A stretch of 64,000 nt of DNA from Vibrio genomosp. F10 str. ZF-129 (GTDB taxonomy: Bacteria; Pseudomonadota; Gammaproteobacteria; Enterobacterales; Vibrionaceae): assembly GCF_000287055.2 (NCBI RefSeq), contig NZ_AJYQ02000107.1:62001-126000 (forward strand), given 5' to 3'. Below, one piece after another: positions 18,300 through 28,375 of this stretch. Both the position numbers and the translations under genes were made by a program. Numbering within the stretch: position 1 is the stretch's first letter; the number at the start of each line of letters is the position of its first letter. Under the pieces are notes generated by a model, which had not been told where the DNA came from, searched no databases, and saw only the letters and a list, made by a program, of their open reading frames with translations.

Positions 18300-19186
18300 T
18301 GAAAGGTATAGTTTTAGCTGGTGGTTCTGGCACTCGTTTATACCCATTGACTCGTGGCGTATCAAAACAACTTTTGCCTATCTATGATAAGCCCATGGTT
18401 TTTTACCCAATTTCAACTTTGATGCTGGCAGGCATCAAAGATATCTTGATTATCACCACTCCAGAAGACAATGCCGGTTTTCAGCGCTTACTTGGTGATG
18501 GTTCTGATTTTGGTATTCATCTGGAGTACGCGATTCAACCAAGCCCGGATGGTTTAGCACAAGCTTTCATCATTGGTGAAGACTTCATTGGTGATGACTC
18601 TGTTTGCTTAGTACTCGGTGATAATATCTTCTATGGGCAATCATTTAGTGACACTTTAAAAAATGCTGCCAACCGTGAAAGTGGTGCGACTGTTTTTGGT
18701 TACCAAGTAAAAGACCCAGAGCGTTTTGGTGTCGTTGAATTTGATGAAAATATGAAGGCGGTTTCTGTTGAAGAGAAGCCAGAAGCACCAAAATCTAATT
18801 ATGCAGTAACGGGCTTATATTTTTACGATAACCGAGTGGTTGAAATGGCGAAGCAAGTTAAGCCATCTCACCGTGGTGAGCTAGAAATCACTACGCTTAA
18901 CGAGATGTACCTAAATGATGGTTCTTTGAGTGTCGAGCTATTAGGTCGTGGCTTTGCTTGGTTAGATACTGGTACACACGAAAGTCTTCATGAGGCATCC
19001 TCTTTTGTTCAAACAATTGAACATGTACAAGGTTTAAAAGTGGCTTGCTTAGAAGAAATTTCGTGGCGTAACGGTTGGTTGAATGATGAACAAGTTCTTA
19101 GGCTGGCTAAGCCAATGATGAAAAATGAATATGGTCAGTATTTAACACGCCTAGTTAAGGAAGCTCAAAAGAAGGCTGGTGCTTAA
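18299..19186 (+). CDS. rmlA: Glucose-1-phosphate thymidylyltransferase
   Basis: The 295-residue enzyme makes dTDP-glucose from dTTP and glucose-1-phosphate. The N-terminus [32 protein letters not shown] is the full nucleotidyltransferase signature of RmlA, and GDNIFYG with the metal-binding Asp lies near residue 110. The gene overlaps both neighbours by one base, giving a tightly coupled rmlBADC operon. Length and motifs leave no doubt about the family. Confidence 0.97.
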   Translation: MKGIVLAGGSGTRLYPLTRGVSKQLLPIYDKPMVFYPISTLMLAGIKDILIITTPEDNAGFQRLLGDGSDFGIHLEYAIQPSPDGLAQAFIIGEDFIGDDSVCLVLGDNIFYGQSFSDTLKNAANRESGATVFGYQVKDPERFGVVEFDENMKAVSVEEKPEAPKSNYAVTGLYFYDNRVVEMAKQVKPSHRGELEITTLNEMYLNDGSLSVELLGRGFAWLDTGTHESLHEASSFVQTIEHVQGLKVACLEEISWRNGWLNDEQVLRLAKPMMKNEYGQYLTRLVKEAQKKAGA

Positions 19187-20067
19187 TGCGTGTATTAATT
19201 ACTGGTTGTCACGGTCAAGTAGGCTCTTGTCTTGCTGAGCAGTTAGCTAGCAATGAAGATACAGCAGTATTAGCGCTTGATAGAGAGCACCTTGATATTA
19301 CGAGTCAAGATGCTGTTAATGCGGTTGTTGGTGAATTTCTACCAACCATCATTATTAATGCAGCGGCACATACTGCAGTGGATAAAGCTGAAAAGGAAGT
19401 AGAACTTTCTTATGCGATTAACCGAGACGGTCCTAAATATCTAGCACAAGCCGCGCAAAGTGTTGGTGCGGCTATTTTGCATATCTCGACGGATTATGTT
19501 TTTGACGGCAATAAAGTAGGCGAATATTCAGAAACGGATGCTACAAACCCTCAGGGTGTTTACGGTGAAAGTAAACTAGCAGGTGAAGTTGCCGTCGCTG
19601 AAGAATGCGATCAACACATAATTCTTCGTACCGCATGGGTGTTTGGTGAGAATGGCAATAACTTCGTCAAGACCATGTTGCGCTTAGCTAATACTCATGA
19701 TTCTCTTAATGTTGTGGGTGATCAATTTGGTGGGCCGACTTATGCAGGTGATATTGCGAGTACATTAATTCAAATTGCAGAATGCATAACCCGAGGTGAT
19801 ACAGTTGAGTACGGTGTTTACCACTATTCGGGTTTGCCACATGTGAGTTGGTTTGACTTTGCTAATACCATTTTTGATATTGCCGTTGAGCAAGGAGCTC
19901 TTGAAAGTAAGCCGGGCTTAACGAGTATTACCACTGACCAGTACCCAACACCAGCTAAACGCCCAAGCAATTCTCGATTAAGTACTGAAAAAATCACTCT
20001 AGGTTTCCCGGTTGAAGCGAGCGATTGGAAAGCTGCTTTGAATAATATTCGAGCGCATATAGGATAA
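19186..20067 (+). CDS. rmlD: dTDP-4-dehydrorhamnose reductase
   Basis: The 293-residue SDR enzyme performs the last step to dTDP-L-rhamnose. Visible features are ITGCHGQVGSCL (residues 5-16), NAAAHTAVDKAE, STDYVFDG, and the catalytic Tyr126...Lys130 (YGESK). The start ATG overlaps the rmlA stop. Order B-A-D-C, rather than B-D-A-C, occurs in many gammaproteobacteria. A likely acceptor pathway is the pair of rhamnosyltransferase-like genes at 55167-56822. Confidence 0.96.
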   Translation: MRVLITGCHGQVGSCLAEQLASNEDTAVLALDREHLDITSQDAVNAVVGEFLPTIIINAAAHTAVDKAEKEVELSYAINRDGPKYLAQAAQSVGAAILHISTDYVFDGNKVGEYSETDATNPQGVYGESKLAGEVAVAEECDQHIILRTAWVFGENGNNFVKTMLRLANTHDSLNVVGDQFGGPTYAGDIASTLIQIAECITRGDTVEYGVYHYSGLPHVSWFDFANTIFDIAVEQGALESKPGLTSITTDQYPTPAKRPSNSRLSTEKITLGFPVEASDWKAALNNIRAHIG

Positions 20068-20071
20068 GAAA

Positions 20072-20623
20072 ATGAAAGTAATTGATACTCGTATACCAGA
20101 TGTGAAAATTATAGAGCCAAGAGTATTTGGTGATGAGCGTGGTTTCTTTATGGAAACCTGGAACCAAAAGCAATTTGAAGAGTTAGTGACGGGAAAGTCG
20201 ACTCAATTTGTGCAAGATAACCATTCTAAGTCGAAGAAAGGTATTTTGCGTGGTTTGCATTACCAAGCAGAAAATACTCAAGGCAAATTAGTACGAGTAG
20301 TGTCAGGGGAAGTGTATGATGTAGCTGTTGATATTCGAAAAGGCTCTCCTACCTTTGGTCAATGGGTTGGTGAGTATCTGTCTGCGGAGAATAAACGTCA
20401 ACTTTGGGTTCCTGAAGGCTTTGCTCATGGCTTTTATGTTACGAGCGAGGAAGCGGAGTTTGTTTACAAATGTACCAATTATTACGACCCTAGTAGTGAA
20501 GTATCAATCCTTTGGAATGATGGTGAAATTGCTATTGAATGGCCGGTCAGTGATGTTGAAACGAAAAACATACAGATGTCTGAAAAAGACCGACTAGGTA
20601 CTAGACTAAATGACTTATATTGA
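20072..20623 (+). CDS. rmlC: dTDP-4-dehydrorhamnose 3,5-epimerase
   Basis: The 183-residue cupin-fold epimerase acts between RmlB and RmlD. It shows GDERGFFMETWN near residue 27, FVQDNHSKSKKGILRGLHYQ with the catalytic His, LWVPEGFAHGFYV, and YKCTNYY. Length is typical. It follows rmlD by four bases with an AGGATAAGAA ribosome binding site. Confidence 0.97.
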   Translation: MKVIDTRIPDVKIIEPRVFGDERGFFMETWNQKQFEELVTGKSTQFVQDNHSKSKKGILRGLHYQAENTQGKLVRVVSGEVYDVAVDIRKGSPTFGQWVGEYLSAENKRQLWVPEGFAHGFYVTSEEAEFVYKCTNYYDPSSEVSILWNDGEIAIEWPVSDVETKNIQMSEKDRLGTRLNDLY

Positions 20624-20661
20624 GTCGTATCACAGGGTGATAGAACTATAAATGGAATGTT

Positions 20662-22236
20662 ATGAAACGAAATTATTTTACTAAAATAGTAAATTTTGAT
20701 ATTACAGATTACTGTCGGTCAATTTTTGAAAATAACAGGGAGTATCTTTTTTCATTTTGTATATTGTTGTTAGCTACAGTCGTTATTTACTTTACTAAAA
20801 TGACAATGCCATCATATAGTGATGATGATGCATTGTTTCTATATAACGCTAATTACAGTTGGCTTGCTGTACAAGGTAAAATTTTCGCATATTTGGTGAC
20901 GCAGTTTCTATCATCAAACTTCTTGATGGCTTTTTTAAATATATTATTATCATCGGCTTTACAGATTGTAGCTCTTTTTATGATGTTTAATTATATTTTC
21001 AAGAAAAAGCTTAATGACTTTACCCTAATAACGGGAATGTTGCTATATTTTACTTTTATATATCATGTTTCGATACAGCAGTATGTAGGGTTATATTTGC
21101 AGGTGGGTGTTTCCTTATTTCTTTTGGGGGTGGTTTTATCTGGCCCTATAAAAAGCCCCATGAGTTATATATGGCAAGCAGGTGTTATTTTTATTGTGCT
21201 AGGAATATACCAGCCAGTTTTGAGCTTTTATCTAATATCACTTTCTCTAGGTTATCTGTATTATATCTATACAGGGTACATGGAGGATAGTGAACAAAGT
21301 GTTGTTGACATTTTTAAAAGCTCACATACAACGCAGTTAATTAAAAGGGTGGTTGTATTCCTTGTCGCGATGCTCGCGTATATAGTTTACGTTAAAAGCT
21401 TTACAACACTGGCTGGATACTCTAGTACAGTAAGTAATGTTGAAGATATTATAGCCAGTTTTAATAAATCGGTCACACTCTCCACGTATTTTATGACAAG
21501 AAGCTTCTATTACCCTGAAGTTGCTCAGAATGTTTATTTTAAAAATGTATACATAGTGATTATTGGTTTGTTCTCATTATTAACTACTTTTTATGCTATT
21601 AAAAAAAGAAAAATCACCTTTCTCATCCTGACTGGGACTCTGTTACTTTCTTCGTTTTTATTCACAAATGTCACCTTGGGGATTACTGATAAACATGAGA
21701 CAAGACATTTTTTACATGTGGTTCTTGTGATTATATTTTGTTATGTGGTGCTATTGGAATACGTACGAATAAAATTAATAAAATCATTTTTAATAGTTTT
21801 TACTATGTTGGCGATATTTCAATCCACATTGCTTATCCACAAATTACAAGCGTTGGCTTATCATACTTATCAAAGTGAGCAGCTTTTGGCTAATTCATTG
21901 CTGGATAAACTAGATAGATTAACAGATGGAAGCCCTAATAAAGTACATGATGTAGCTATAATCGTTGATAGGGCAAAGAATCCATCTCATGTAACATACG
22001 GTCATCTATATTATCATTCCATACAAGGTTTCATTATTAACAAGTGGACGTTTGATGCGATAATAGCAAGGCAACATGAGTATAGAGTAAAAACTGATAT
22101 TAGATATAATTTTAAAGTGGATAATTATGAAGAAAAAAGAGAATTGTACTTTAATTCACTTTCGGAACAAAAAAAAGATGTTGGCTTCTTGGATGAAAGT
22201 AAGTCTGATATGTTCCTAGTTCTAAAATACAAGTAG
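20662..22236 (+). CDS. Polytopic membrane protein, possible GtrII-like glucosyltransferase
   Basis: The 524-residue protein is very AT-rich and has about ten to twelve hydrophobic segments, ending in a soluble tail of about 120 residues. An acidic S-D-D-D motif (about residue 54) sits just after the first membrane segment, followed by YSWLAVQGKIFAYLVTQ. This is the layout of GT-C fold enzymes and recalls the GtrII family that glucosylates O-antigen in the periplasm. The Gtr-like pair at 29469-30821 could supply its lipid-linked donor. The assignment is by architecture only. Confidence 0.6.
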   Translation: MKRNYFTKIVNFDITDYCRSIFENNREYLFSFCILLLATVVIYFTKMTMPSYSDDDALFLYNANYSWLAVQGKIFAYLVTQFLSSNFLMAFLNILLSSALQIVALFMMFNYIFKKKLNDFTLITGMLLYFTFIYHVSIQQYVGLYLQVGVSLFLLGVVLSGPIKSPMSYIWQAGVIFIVLGIYQPVLSFYLISLSLGYLYYIYTGYMEDSEQSVVDIFKSSHTTQLIKRVVVFLVAMLAYIVYVKSFTTLAGYSSTVSNVEDIIASFNKSVTLSTYFMTRSFYYPEVAQNVYFKNVYIVIIGLFSLLTTFYAIKKRKITFLILTGTLLLSSFLFTNVTLGITDKHETRHFLHVVLVIIFCYVVLLEYVRIKLIKSFLIVFTMLAIFQSTLLIHKLQALAYHTYQSEQLLANSLLDKLDRLTDGSPNKVHDVAIIVDRAKNPSHVTYGHLYYHSIQGFIINKWTFDAIIARQHEYRVKTDIRYNFKVDNYEEKRELYFNSLSEQKKDVGFLDESKSDMFLVLKYK

Positions 22237-22464
22237 GAGTGTGGTTCATTACATCTATACCGTTAATTTGATACTCAATTTGTTTGGTAGAGTGGAAATG
22301 AGCATGGTTAGCTATGAGTTATTAAATAGTTTGAAGTGTTCACTTCTATATTAATGTTTCCTATCTATATTGGGCTCATTTACGGTGCATTAGAATAAAA
22401 TTATCAAAAGCTATCTATCAAGAGTAAGAATATTGGCTGTTGATAAATAGTTGTGGAAAAAATC

Positions 22465-23430
22465 ATGGTATATAACGTTAAAGTACAACCTGCTGGTGTG
22501 AGCTTTAAAAGCGAAGGTAATTTATTAGAAGATGCCTTGTCGCAATCAATCCATCTCGAATACAGCTGTAAAACTGGAGAGTGCGGTACTTGCAATGCTG
22601 ATATAGTCTGTGGGGAAGTAGAGAATGAACATGGAGAAGTTGTATCTAACGGTGCAATATTAACTTGCCAATCAAAAGCAAAGTCAGATGTGATTTTGAA
22701 AGCAAATTATTACCCTGAACTGGTTAATATAAAACAAAAAACAGTGCCTTGCAAAGTAGCAAGCTTCGAGTATTGTACTGATGATATTGTGGTAATCAAG
22801 TTTCGTTTTCCTCCTACTGCAAAGTTTGACTACCTTCCCGGGCAGTATGTTGATTTAAGCTTCAAGGGCGTTAAACGTAGCTACTCCATTGCTAATGCAA
22901 AATCAGCTACAGGTGAGTTAGAGCTGCATATAAGAAAAGTCCATAATGGCAAAATGTCAGAGTTGTTATTTGGGCAATTAAAAGAAAATCAATTGATGCG
23001 ACTTGAAGGCCCTAAAGGTACTTTTTTCGTAAAGGAAGGCAATAAACCGTTAATTTTGATTGCAACGGGTACTGGTATCGCGCCTATTAAAGCGATTGTC
23101 GAAGAGCTATTAACAAAAGAAGATAGTCGCTCGATTGATATTTTCTGGGGAATGCAATTTGCAAAAGAGTTATATTGTGATGAATTAATTAAGCTAAGCA
23201 AACAAAATAAACATATAAACTTTACTCCCGTACTATCAAAAGAATCGACCGCAAACTGCGAAACCGGTTACGTACAAAGTGCGGTTGTAAAGGCATTTAA
23301 CTCCCTAAAAGGGAAAGATGTGTATGCGTGTGGCTCTATCAATATGATAGAAAATTCCCGAGAGCTATTTTTAAAACATAATTTGGCAGAAGGTGCATTT
23401 CATTCTGATGCATTTGTAGCGACAAAGTGA
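22465..23430 (+). CDS. ddhD: CDP-6-deoxy-delta-3,4-glucoseen reductase (E3)
   Basis: This 321-residue iron-sulfur flavoprotein passes electrons from NADH to DdhC during 3-deoxygenation of the CDP-sugar. A plant-type 2Fe-2S domain has Cys35, Cys40, Cys43 and Cys68. It is followed by an FAD domain with R-S-Y-S-I-A-N and an NAD domain with ATGTGIAPIKAI. An in-frame GTG at 22453 precedes the chosen ATG, but family proteins start at MVYNVKVQPAG. It heads the set ddhD-ddhA-ddhB-ddhC, as in Yersinia and Salmonella 3,6-dideoxyhexose loci. Confidence 0.94.
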   Translation: MVYNVKVQPAGVSFKSEGNLLEDALSQSIHLEYSCKTGECGTCNADIVCGEVENEHGEVVSNGAILTCQSKAKSDVILKANYYPELVNIKQKTVPCKVASFEYCTDDIVVIKFRFPPTAKFDYLPGQYVDLSFKGVKRSYSIANAKSATGELELHIRKVHNGKMSELLFGQLKENQLMRLEGPKGTFFVKEGNKPLILIATGTGIAPIKAIVEELLTKEDSRSIDIFWGMQFAKELYCDELIKLSKQNKHINFTPVLSKESTANCETGYVQSAVVKAFNSLKGKDVYACGSINMIENSRELFLKHNLAEGAFHSDAFVATK

Positions 23431-23452
23431 TTATTAGATATTGGAGACAACA

Positions 23453-24226
23453 ATGAAAGCAGTAATTCTAGCTGGTGGTTTAGGCACTCGCTTGAGCGAA
23501 GAAACCTCGTTGAAGCCGAAACCTATGGTAGAAATTGGTGGTAAACCAATCTTATGGCATATCATGAAGCAGTATTCAGCCCACGGTATCAATGATTTTA
23601 TTATTTGCTGTGGTTATAAGGGTTATGTAATCAAAGAGTATTTTGCCAATTATTTTTTACATATGTCAGATGTTACATTTGACATGAAGAATAATAAAAT
23701 GGAAGTACATCATAAACGCGCAGAGCCTTGGACCGTTACTTTAGTTGATACTGGCGATAACTCGCTAACTGGTGGGCGTTTAGGTCGCGTAGCTAGTTAC
23801 GTGGCGAATGAAGAGGCTTTTTGTTTTACTTATGGTGATGGCGTTTCAGATTTAGATATAACAAAGACGATAGAATTTCATCAGTCTCATGGTAAAAAAG
23901 CGACTCTAACTGCAACATTTCCTCCTGGTCGGTTTGGTGCTTTAGACATTGATGCAGGAAAAGTCAATAGTTTCAAAGAGAAGCCTCAAGGTGATGGCGC
24001 AATGATTAATGGAGGTTTTTTTGTTCTCTCGCCAGATGTATTAGAGCTTATAAGTGGGGACAGCTGCACGTGGGAGCAAGAGCCGTTAAATACTTTAGCG
24101 GGAGAAGGCGAACTAATGGCCTATGAGCATGATGGTTTTTGGCAACCTATGGATACCTTACGAGATAAGGTCCTCCTTGAGGAGTTATGGCAAGCAGGCA
24201 GGGCACCTTGGAAAATTTGGAAATAA
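23453..24226 (+). CDS. ddhA: Glucose-1-phosphate cytidylyltransferase
   Basis: The 257-residue enzyme makes CDP-glucose, the entry point to CDP-3,6-dideoxyhexoses. It starts [33 protein letters not shown] and contains [13 protein letters not shown]. The length equals that of RfbF. A TTG at 23441 extends the frame, but GGAG at 23443-23446 is the ribosome binding site of the ATG at 23453. ddhB follows directly after the stop codon. Confidence 0.96.
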   Translation: MKAVILAGGLGTRLSEETSLKPKPMVEIGGKPILWHIMKQYSAHGINDFIICCGYKGYVIKEYFANYFLHMSDVTFDMKNNKMEVHHKRAEPWTVTLVDTGDNSLTGGRLGRVASYVANEEAFCFTYGDGVSDLDITKTIEFHQSHGKKATLTATFPPGRFGALDIDAGKVNSFKEKPQGDGAMINGGFFVLSPDVLELISGDSCTWEQEPLNTLAGEGELMAYEHDGFWQPMDTLRDKVLLEELWQAGRAPWKIWK

Positions 24227-25309
24227 ATGATGAAACCTAATTTTTGGAAGGGTAAAAGAGTTTTTGTAACAGGGCACACTGGCTTTAAAGGAAGTTGGTT
24301 ATCTTTATGGCTACAGGAAATGGGAGCTAACGTAAAAGGTTACTCCCTTCCCGCCCCTACATCACCTAGTTTATTCGAAGAGGCCAAAGTTGGCTTTGGC
24401 ATGTCTTCTGAAGAGGGGGATATTCGTGATTTTTTACATCTACGTGAAAGCATTAGTAGTTTTAAACCTGAAATAGTGTTTCACATGGCTGCTCAGCCAT
24501 TAGTTCGCTTATCATATGATGAACCGATGGAAACCTACTCGACGAATGTAATGGGTACTGTTTATCTTCTTGAGGCAGTTAAGCAAGTTGGTGGTGTTAA
24601 AGCAGTGGTTAATATCACTAGCGACAAATGTTATGAAAATCGAGAGTGGGTTTGGGGTTATCGTGAAGATGAAGCAATGGGCGGCTACGATCCATACAGC
24701 AATAGTAAAGGTTGTGCCGAATTGGTTGCATCGTCATATAGACAGTCATTCTTTAATAAAGAAAAATATCAAGAGCATGGCTGTGCGTTAGCCTCTGTTC
24801 GTGCAGGTAATGTTATTGGTGGCGGTGATTGGGCTGATGATAGATTGATACCTGATATGCTTAATGCTTTTTCAAATGACAATTCTGTCGAAATTCGTAG
24901 CCCTCATGCTATTCGCCCATGGCAGCATGTACTTGAACCACTATCTGGTTACATCTCAATTGCCGAGCATCTATATGAACAAGGGCCTGATTTTGCTGAA
25001 GGGTGGAATTTCGGACCGAAAGAAGAAGATGCCAAGCCAGTAAAGTGGATTGTTGAAAAATTAGTCGACCAATGGGGTGATAAAGCAAGTTGGTATTTAA
25101 GTGATGGTGAACACCCTCATGAAGCGCATTATCTAAAACTTGATTGTTCAAAAGCAAAAATGCGTTTGAACTGGCAGCCTGCTTGGGATTTAGAAGAAAC
25201 ACTAAGCCGTATTGTTCAATGGCATAAAGCTTGGCTTGAAGGTCAAGACATCAAACAATATACGCTAAACGAAATAAATGAATATATGACAGCAAGAGCG
25301 AGAAAATAA
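24227..25309 (+). CDS. ddhB: CDP-glucose 4,6-dehydratase
   Basis: The 360-residue SDR enzyme converts CDP-glucose to CDP-4-keto-6-deoxyglucose. Diagnostic features are [14 protein letters not shown] (residues 13-26, the family-specific H-T-G-F-K-G-S-W), [23 protein letters not shown], and Tyr157...Lys161 (YSNSK). It starts immediately after ddhA; the second Met codon could also be used. It is one base from ddhC. Confidence 0.97.
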   Translation: MMKPNFWKGKRVFVTGHTGFKGSWLSLWLQEMGANVKGYSLPAPTSPSLFEEAKVGFGMSSEEGDIRDFLHLRESISSFKPEIVFHMAAQPLVRLSYDEPMETYSTNVMGTVYLLEAVKQVGGVKAVVNITSDKCYENREWVWGYREDEAMGGYDPYSNSKGCAELVASSYRQSFFNKEKYQEHGCALASVRAGNVIGGGDWADDRLIPDMLNAFSNDNSVEIRSPHAIRPWQHVLEPLSGYISIAEHLYEQGPDFAEGWNFGPKEEDAKPVKWIVEKLVDQWGDKASWYLSDGEHPHEAHYLKLDCSKAKMRLNWQPAWDLEETLSRIVQWHKAWLEGQDIKQYTLNEINEYMTARARK

Positions 25310-25310
25310 A

Positions 25311-26624
25311 ATGTCGAAAGAGTTAATCAGAAATCAAATATCAGAGTTAGTTGAACAATATGCTGCATTACAGTATGCACCAACAGAGTTTGTGGGTGGA
25401 GAAACTGTAGTACCACCGTCGGGTAAGGTACTTGGGGCAAAAGAACTTCAACTAATGGTTGAGGCATCACTTGATGGTTGGTTAACAACTGGTCGTTTTA
25501 ACGATGCTTTTGAAAAACGCTTAGGTGACTATTTAGGTGTACCGCATGTATTGACAACTACGTCAGGTTCATCTGCCAATCTACTTGCAATGACAGCATT
25601 AACCTCTCCTAAGCTTGGGGACCGCCAGCTAAAACCGGGCGATGAAGTGATTACTGTCGCTGCTGGTTTTCCTACAACGGTTAATCCTACAATTCAAAAT
25701 GGTTTAGTGCCAGTATTTGTTGATGTTGATATTCCAACATATCAAATTAAACCTGAAATGATTGAAGCAGCGGTATCAGATAAAACCAAGGCTATTATGG
25801 TTGCACATACACTTGGTAATGTATTTGACCTGACAGAAGCTCGTCGAGTTGCAGATAAGTACAATCTTTGGTTAATTGAAGATTGCTGTGATGCACTTGG
25901 TTCAACTTATGACGGTAAAATGGTCGGTACATTTGGCGATATTTCAACGCTGAGCTTTTATCCTGCACATCATATTACAATGGGTGAAGGTGGTGCAGTA
26001 TTCACAAAAGACAATGAATTACGTAAGTTAATTGAATCCTTCCGAGACTGGGGCCGTGACTGTTACTGTGCACCAGGTTGCGATGACACATGTAAGAAAC
26101 GTTTTGATCAGAAATTAGGAACTCTTCCACATGGTTATGATCATAAATACACTTATTCTCACTTAGGTTACAACCTAAAAATAACAGATATGCAAGCTGC
26201 ATGTGGTTTGGCACAAATGGACCGTGTTGAAGATTTAGTGCAATCACGTAAAGATAACTACAAATATTTAGTGGAAGGGTTAGCATCTTGTGAAGAGTTC
26301 ATAATTCTCCCGAAAGCGACAGAAAAATCTGACCCTTCATGGTTTGGCTTCCCTATTACAATAAAACCAGAAGCAGGCATTGATCGTGTTGAACTGTTGA
26401 AGTTTATGGATCAATACAAAATCGGGACACGTTTATTGTTTGCAGGCAACTTAACACGACAGCCATATTTCGAAAGTGTTAATTATCGAGTTGTTGGTGA
26501 GTTAACTAATACTGATCTTATTATGAATAATACACTCTGGATTGGTGTTTTCCCTGGTTTATCAACGGAGCACTTAGATTTTGTAATTGAGAAGTTTGAA
26601 GAATTTCTTGGTTTAAATTTCTAA
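25311..26624 (+). CDS. ddhC: CDP-4-keto-6-deoxyglucose 3-dehydrase (E1)
   Basis: This 437-residue PMP-dependent, 2Fe-2S-containing enzyme of the DegT superfamily removes the 3-OH. The PLP-lysine is replaced by histidine: [14 protein letters not shown] places His220 at the position known for E1 of Yersinia pseudotuberculosis, which separates it from ordinary sugar aminotransferases. Several cysteines ([11 protein letters not shown], about residues 247-257) fit the unusual 2Fe-2S cluster. It needs DdhD as reductase, encoded upstream. The yerE-like gene starts 29 bases downstream. Confidence 0.97.
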   Translation: MSKELIRNQISELVEQYAALQYAPTEFVGGETVVPPSGKVLGAKELQLMVEASLDGWLTTGRFNDAFEKRLGDYLGVPHVLTTTSGSSANLLAMTALTSPKLGDRQLKPGDEVITVAAGFPTTVNPTIQNGLVPVFVDVDIPTYQIKPEMIEAAVSDKTKAIMVAHTLGNVFDLTEARRVADKYNLWLIEDCCDALGSTYDGKMVGTFGDISTLSFYPAHHITMGEGGAVFTKDNELRKLIESFRDWGRDCYCAPGCDDTCKKRFDQKLGTLPHGYDHKYTYSHLGYNLKITDMQAACGLAQMDRVEDLVQSRKDNYKYLVEGLASCEEFIILPKATEKSDPSWFGFPITIKPEAGIDRVELLKFMDQYKIGTRLLFAGNLTRQPYFESVNYRVVGELTNTDLIMNNTLWIGVFPGLSTEHLDFVIEKFEEFLGLNF

Positions 26625-26653
26625 CTAAGCCAGTGACCAAATTAGGAAAGTAG

Positions 26654-28375
26654 ATGAAAGCTTCTGATGCAATAGCAAAAGTTCTGGGTAAAAATAACGT
26701 AACAGTAGGTTTTGAGCTTATTGGCGGTATGATTGCTCACTTAGTTGATAGTATTAATGTTGTAGGAGAAACTAAGCTGATTTCCCTACATCATGAGCAA
26801 GCTGCCGCATTTGCCGCTGGCGGTATAGCGAGAGCAACCAATAATAACAGTTTAGGCTTAGCTCTTGGTACTAGTGGACCTGGTGCAACTAATTTGGTTA
26901 CAGGTATAGCAGATTGTTGGCTTGATAATTATCCTTGTATATTTATCACTGGACAGGTGAACACGCATGAGCTTAAGGGTGAACGTAACATTCGTCAACA
27001 AGGATTCCAAGAGCTTGATATAGTAAGTATTGTAAAGAGTATTACTAAATATGCAGTACAAGTAAAAACTGCAGATGAAATCATACCTACCTTACAAAAG
27101 GCAATTGACTTAGCTATTTCTGGCCGTCCAGGGCCTGTGCTAATTGATATTCCAATGGATTTGCAGCGTGCAGAACTCAGTGTTGACTCTATCGCTTATT
27201 TGGATTACGCAAGCTTTTCTAATAAATATAACCACCTTTTAACTGAAGAAGTCCAAGCTCAGCTAGAAAATGTTTTTATTGATTTATCTACGGCAAAGAA
27301 ACCGTTATTTATAATTGGTGGAGGGGCTGTGAATGAACCAAGTTTTGCAGCATGGCAAGAGTTTATATCCAACATAAAAATACCACATGTAGCTAGCTTA
27401 AAGGGAAGTGAGAAAACACCTTCATTTGAAGGTTATCTGGGGATGATTGGGGCTTATGGTACGAGAGCTGCAAATTATGCGGTTCAAAATGCTGACTTAA
27501 TTATAGTTCTTGGAAGCCGCTTGGATATTCGTCAGACAGGCGCCGATGTCGATGATTTTGCTCGAATGGCAAAGAAACTAATCCAACTAGATTTGGATGA
27601 TGCTCAACTTGATAATCGCGTTAAAGGGCATGTAAATATCCACAGTACCTGTGAATTATTTTTCCAAGCACATTTAAAGCAAGTTAAGTACGAAAAACAA
27701 ATGGCTAGCCAGTGGTGGACGGAGCTAAGAGAACACTTTTCGAAAACATTCAGAAACGAATATGAAGAATTAGCGATTAGCCCATTTAATTTGTGCGCTT
27801 CTTTAGCTCATAGGTTTCAAGGACAGCCAGCTCAATTTGTAACAGACGTTGGCAATAACCAAATGTGGATTGCTCATTCTCTATTATTAGATAAAGGTCA
27901 GATGATTCACCATTCGGGCGGGTTAGGGGCAATGGGCTTTGCTATTCCAACCTCAATAGGTGTGCAATATGCGACTGGAGAAAATGTTGTTTCTATCTCA
28001 GGAGATGGTGGGGCGCAATTAAATATCCAAGAACTTGATATTATTGCTCGTGAAAAATTACCTATCTTGACTATCGTAGTGAATAATGAATCCTTAGGAA
28101 TGGTCCGTGCATTTCAAGAAATGTACTTTGCCGGACGGAATCAGTCTACCTATTGGAAAGGTTATAGCTCTTCATTTTGTAAGATAGGTGAAGCTTATCA
28201 AATGAAGTCTTTAGTAGTGAAGAGTGAGGCTGATTTTGATAAAGCAGTTTTAGCATTTACAGAGAACCCTGTACCTACGTTAATAGAGGTTATGATGGTA
28301 GATGCCCGCGAGTGTAAGCCTCGGCTTGCGTTTGGTAATCCGATAGATAAACAATTCCCTTCAGGGGAGGCCTAA
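26654..28375 (+). CDS. yerE: Thiamine-diphosphate carboligase, YerE-like
   Basis: The 573-residue protein has the acetolactate-synthase architecture: N-terminal catalytic Glu48 (HHEQAAAFAAGG), a central FAD-type domain, and the C-terminal ThDP site GDG (450-452) ... NN (477-478). It lies directly after ddhDABC and before an SDR reductase. In Yersinia that arrangement defines YerE, a ThDP flavoprotein that transfers a two-carbon acetyl unit from pyruvate to C4 of CDP-3,6-dideoxy-4-keto-D-glucose. A true acetolactate synthase is unlikely: there is no regulatory-subunit gene nearby and the whole context is sugar synthesis. Substrate is inferred. Confidence 0.86.
   Translation: MKASDAIAKVLGKNNVTVGFELIGGMIAHLVDSINVVGETKLISLHHEQAAAFAAGGIARATNNNSLGLALGTSGPGATNLVTGIADCWLDNYPCIFITGQVNTHELKGERNIRQQGFQELDIVSIVKSITKYAVQVKTADEIIPTLQKAIDLAISGRPGPVLIDIPMDLQRAELSVDSIAYLDYASFSNKYNHLLTEEVQAQLENVFIDLSTAKKPLFIIGGGAVNEPSFAAWQEFISNIKIPHVASLKGSEKTPSFEGYLGMIGAYGTRAANYAVQNADLIIVLGSRLDIRQTGADVDDFARMAKKLIQLDLDDAQLDNRVKGHVNIHSTCELFFQAHLKQVKYEKQMASQWWTELREHFSKTFRNEYEELAISPFNLCASLAHRFQGQPAQFVTDVGNNQMWIAHSLLLDKGQMIHHSGGLGAMGFAIPTSIGVQYATGENVVSISGDGGAQLNIQELDIIAREKLPILTIVVNNESLGMVRAFQEMYFAGRNQSTYWKGYSSSFCKIGEAYQMKSLVVKSEADFDKAVLAFTENPVPTLIEVMMVDARECKPRLAFGNPIDKQFPSGEA

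Noticed and set aside
25311..26624. Ordinary PLP sugar aminotransferase
   Set aside because: The PLP lysine is replaced by His220 and extra cysteines are present, which identifies a 3-dehydrase.
26654..28375. Housekeeping acetolactate synthase large subunit
   Set aside because: The fold fits, but there is no small subunit gene and the gene lies between ddhC and an SDR in a sugar operon, so a YerE-like role is preferred.
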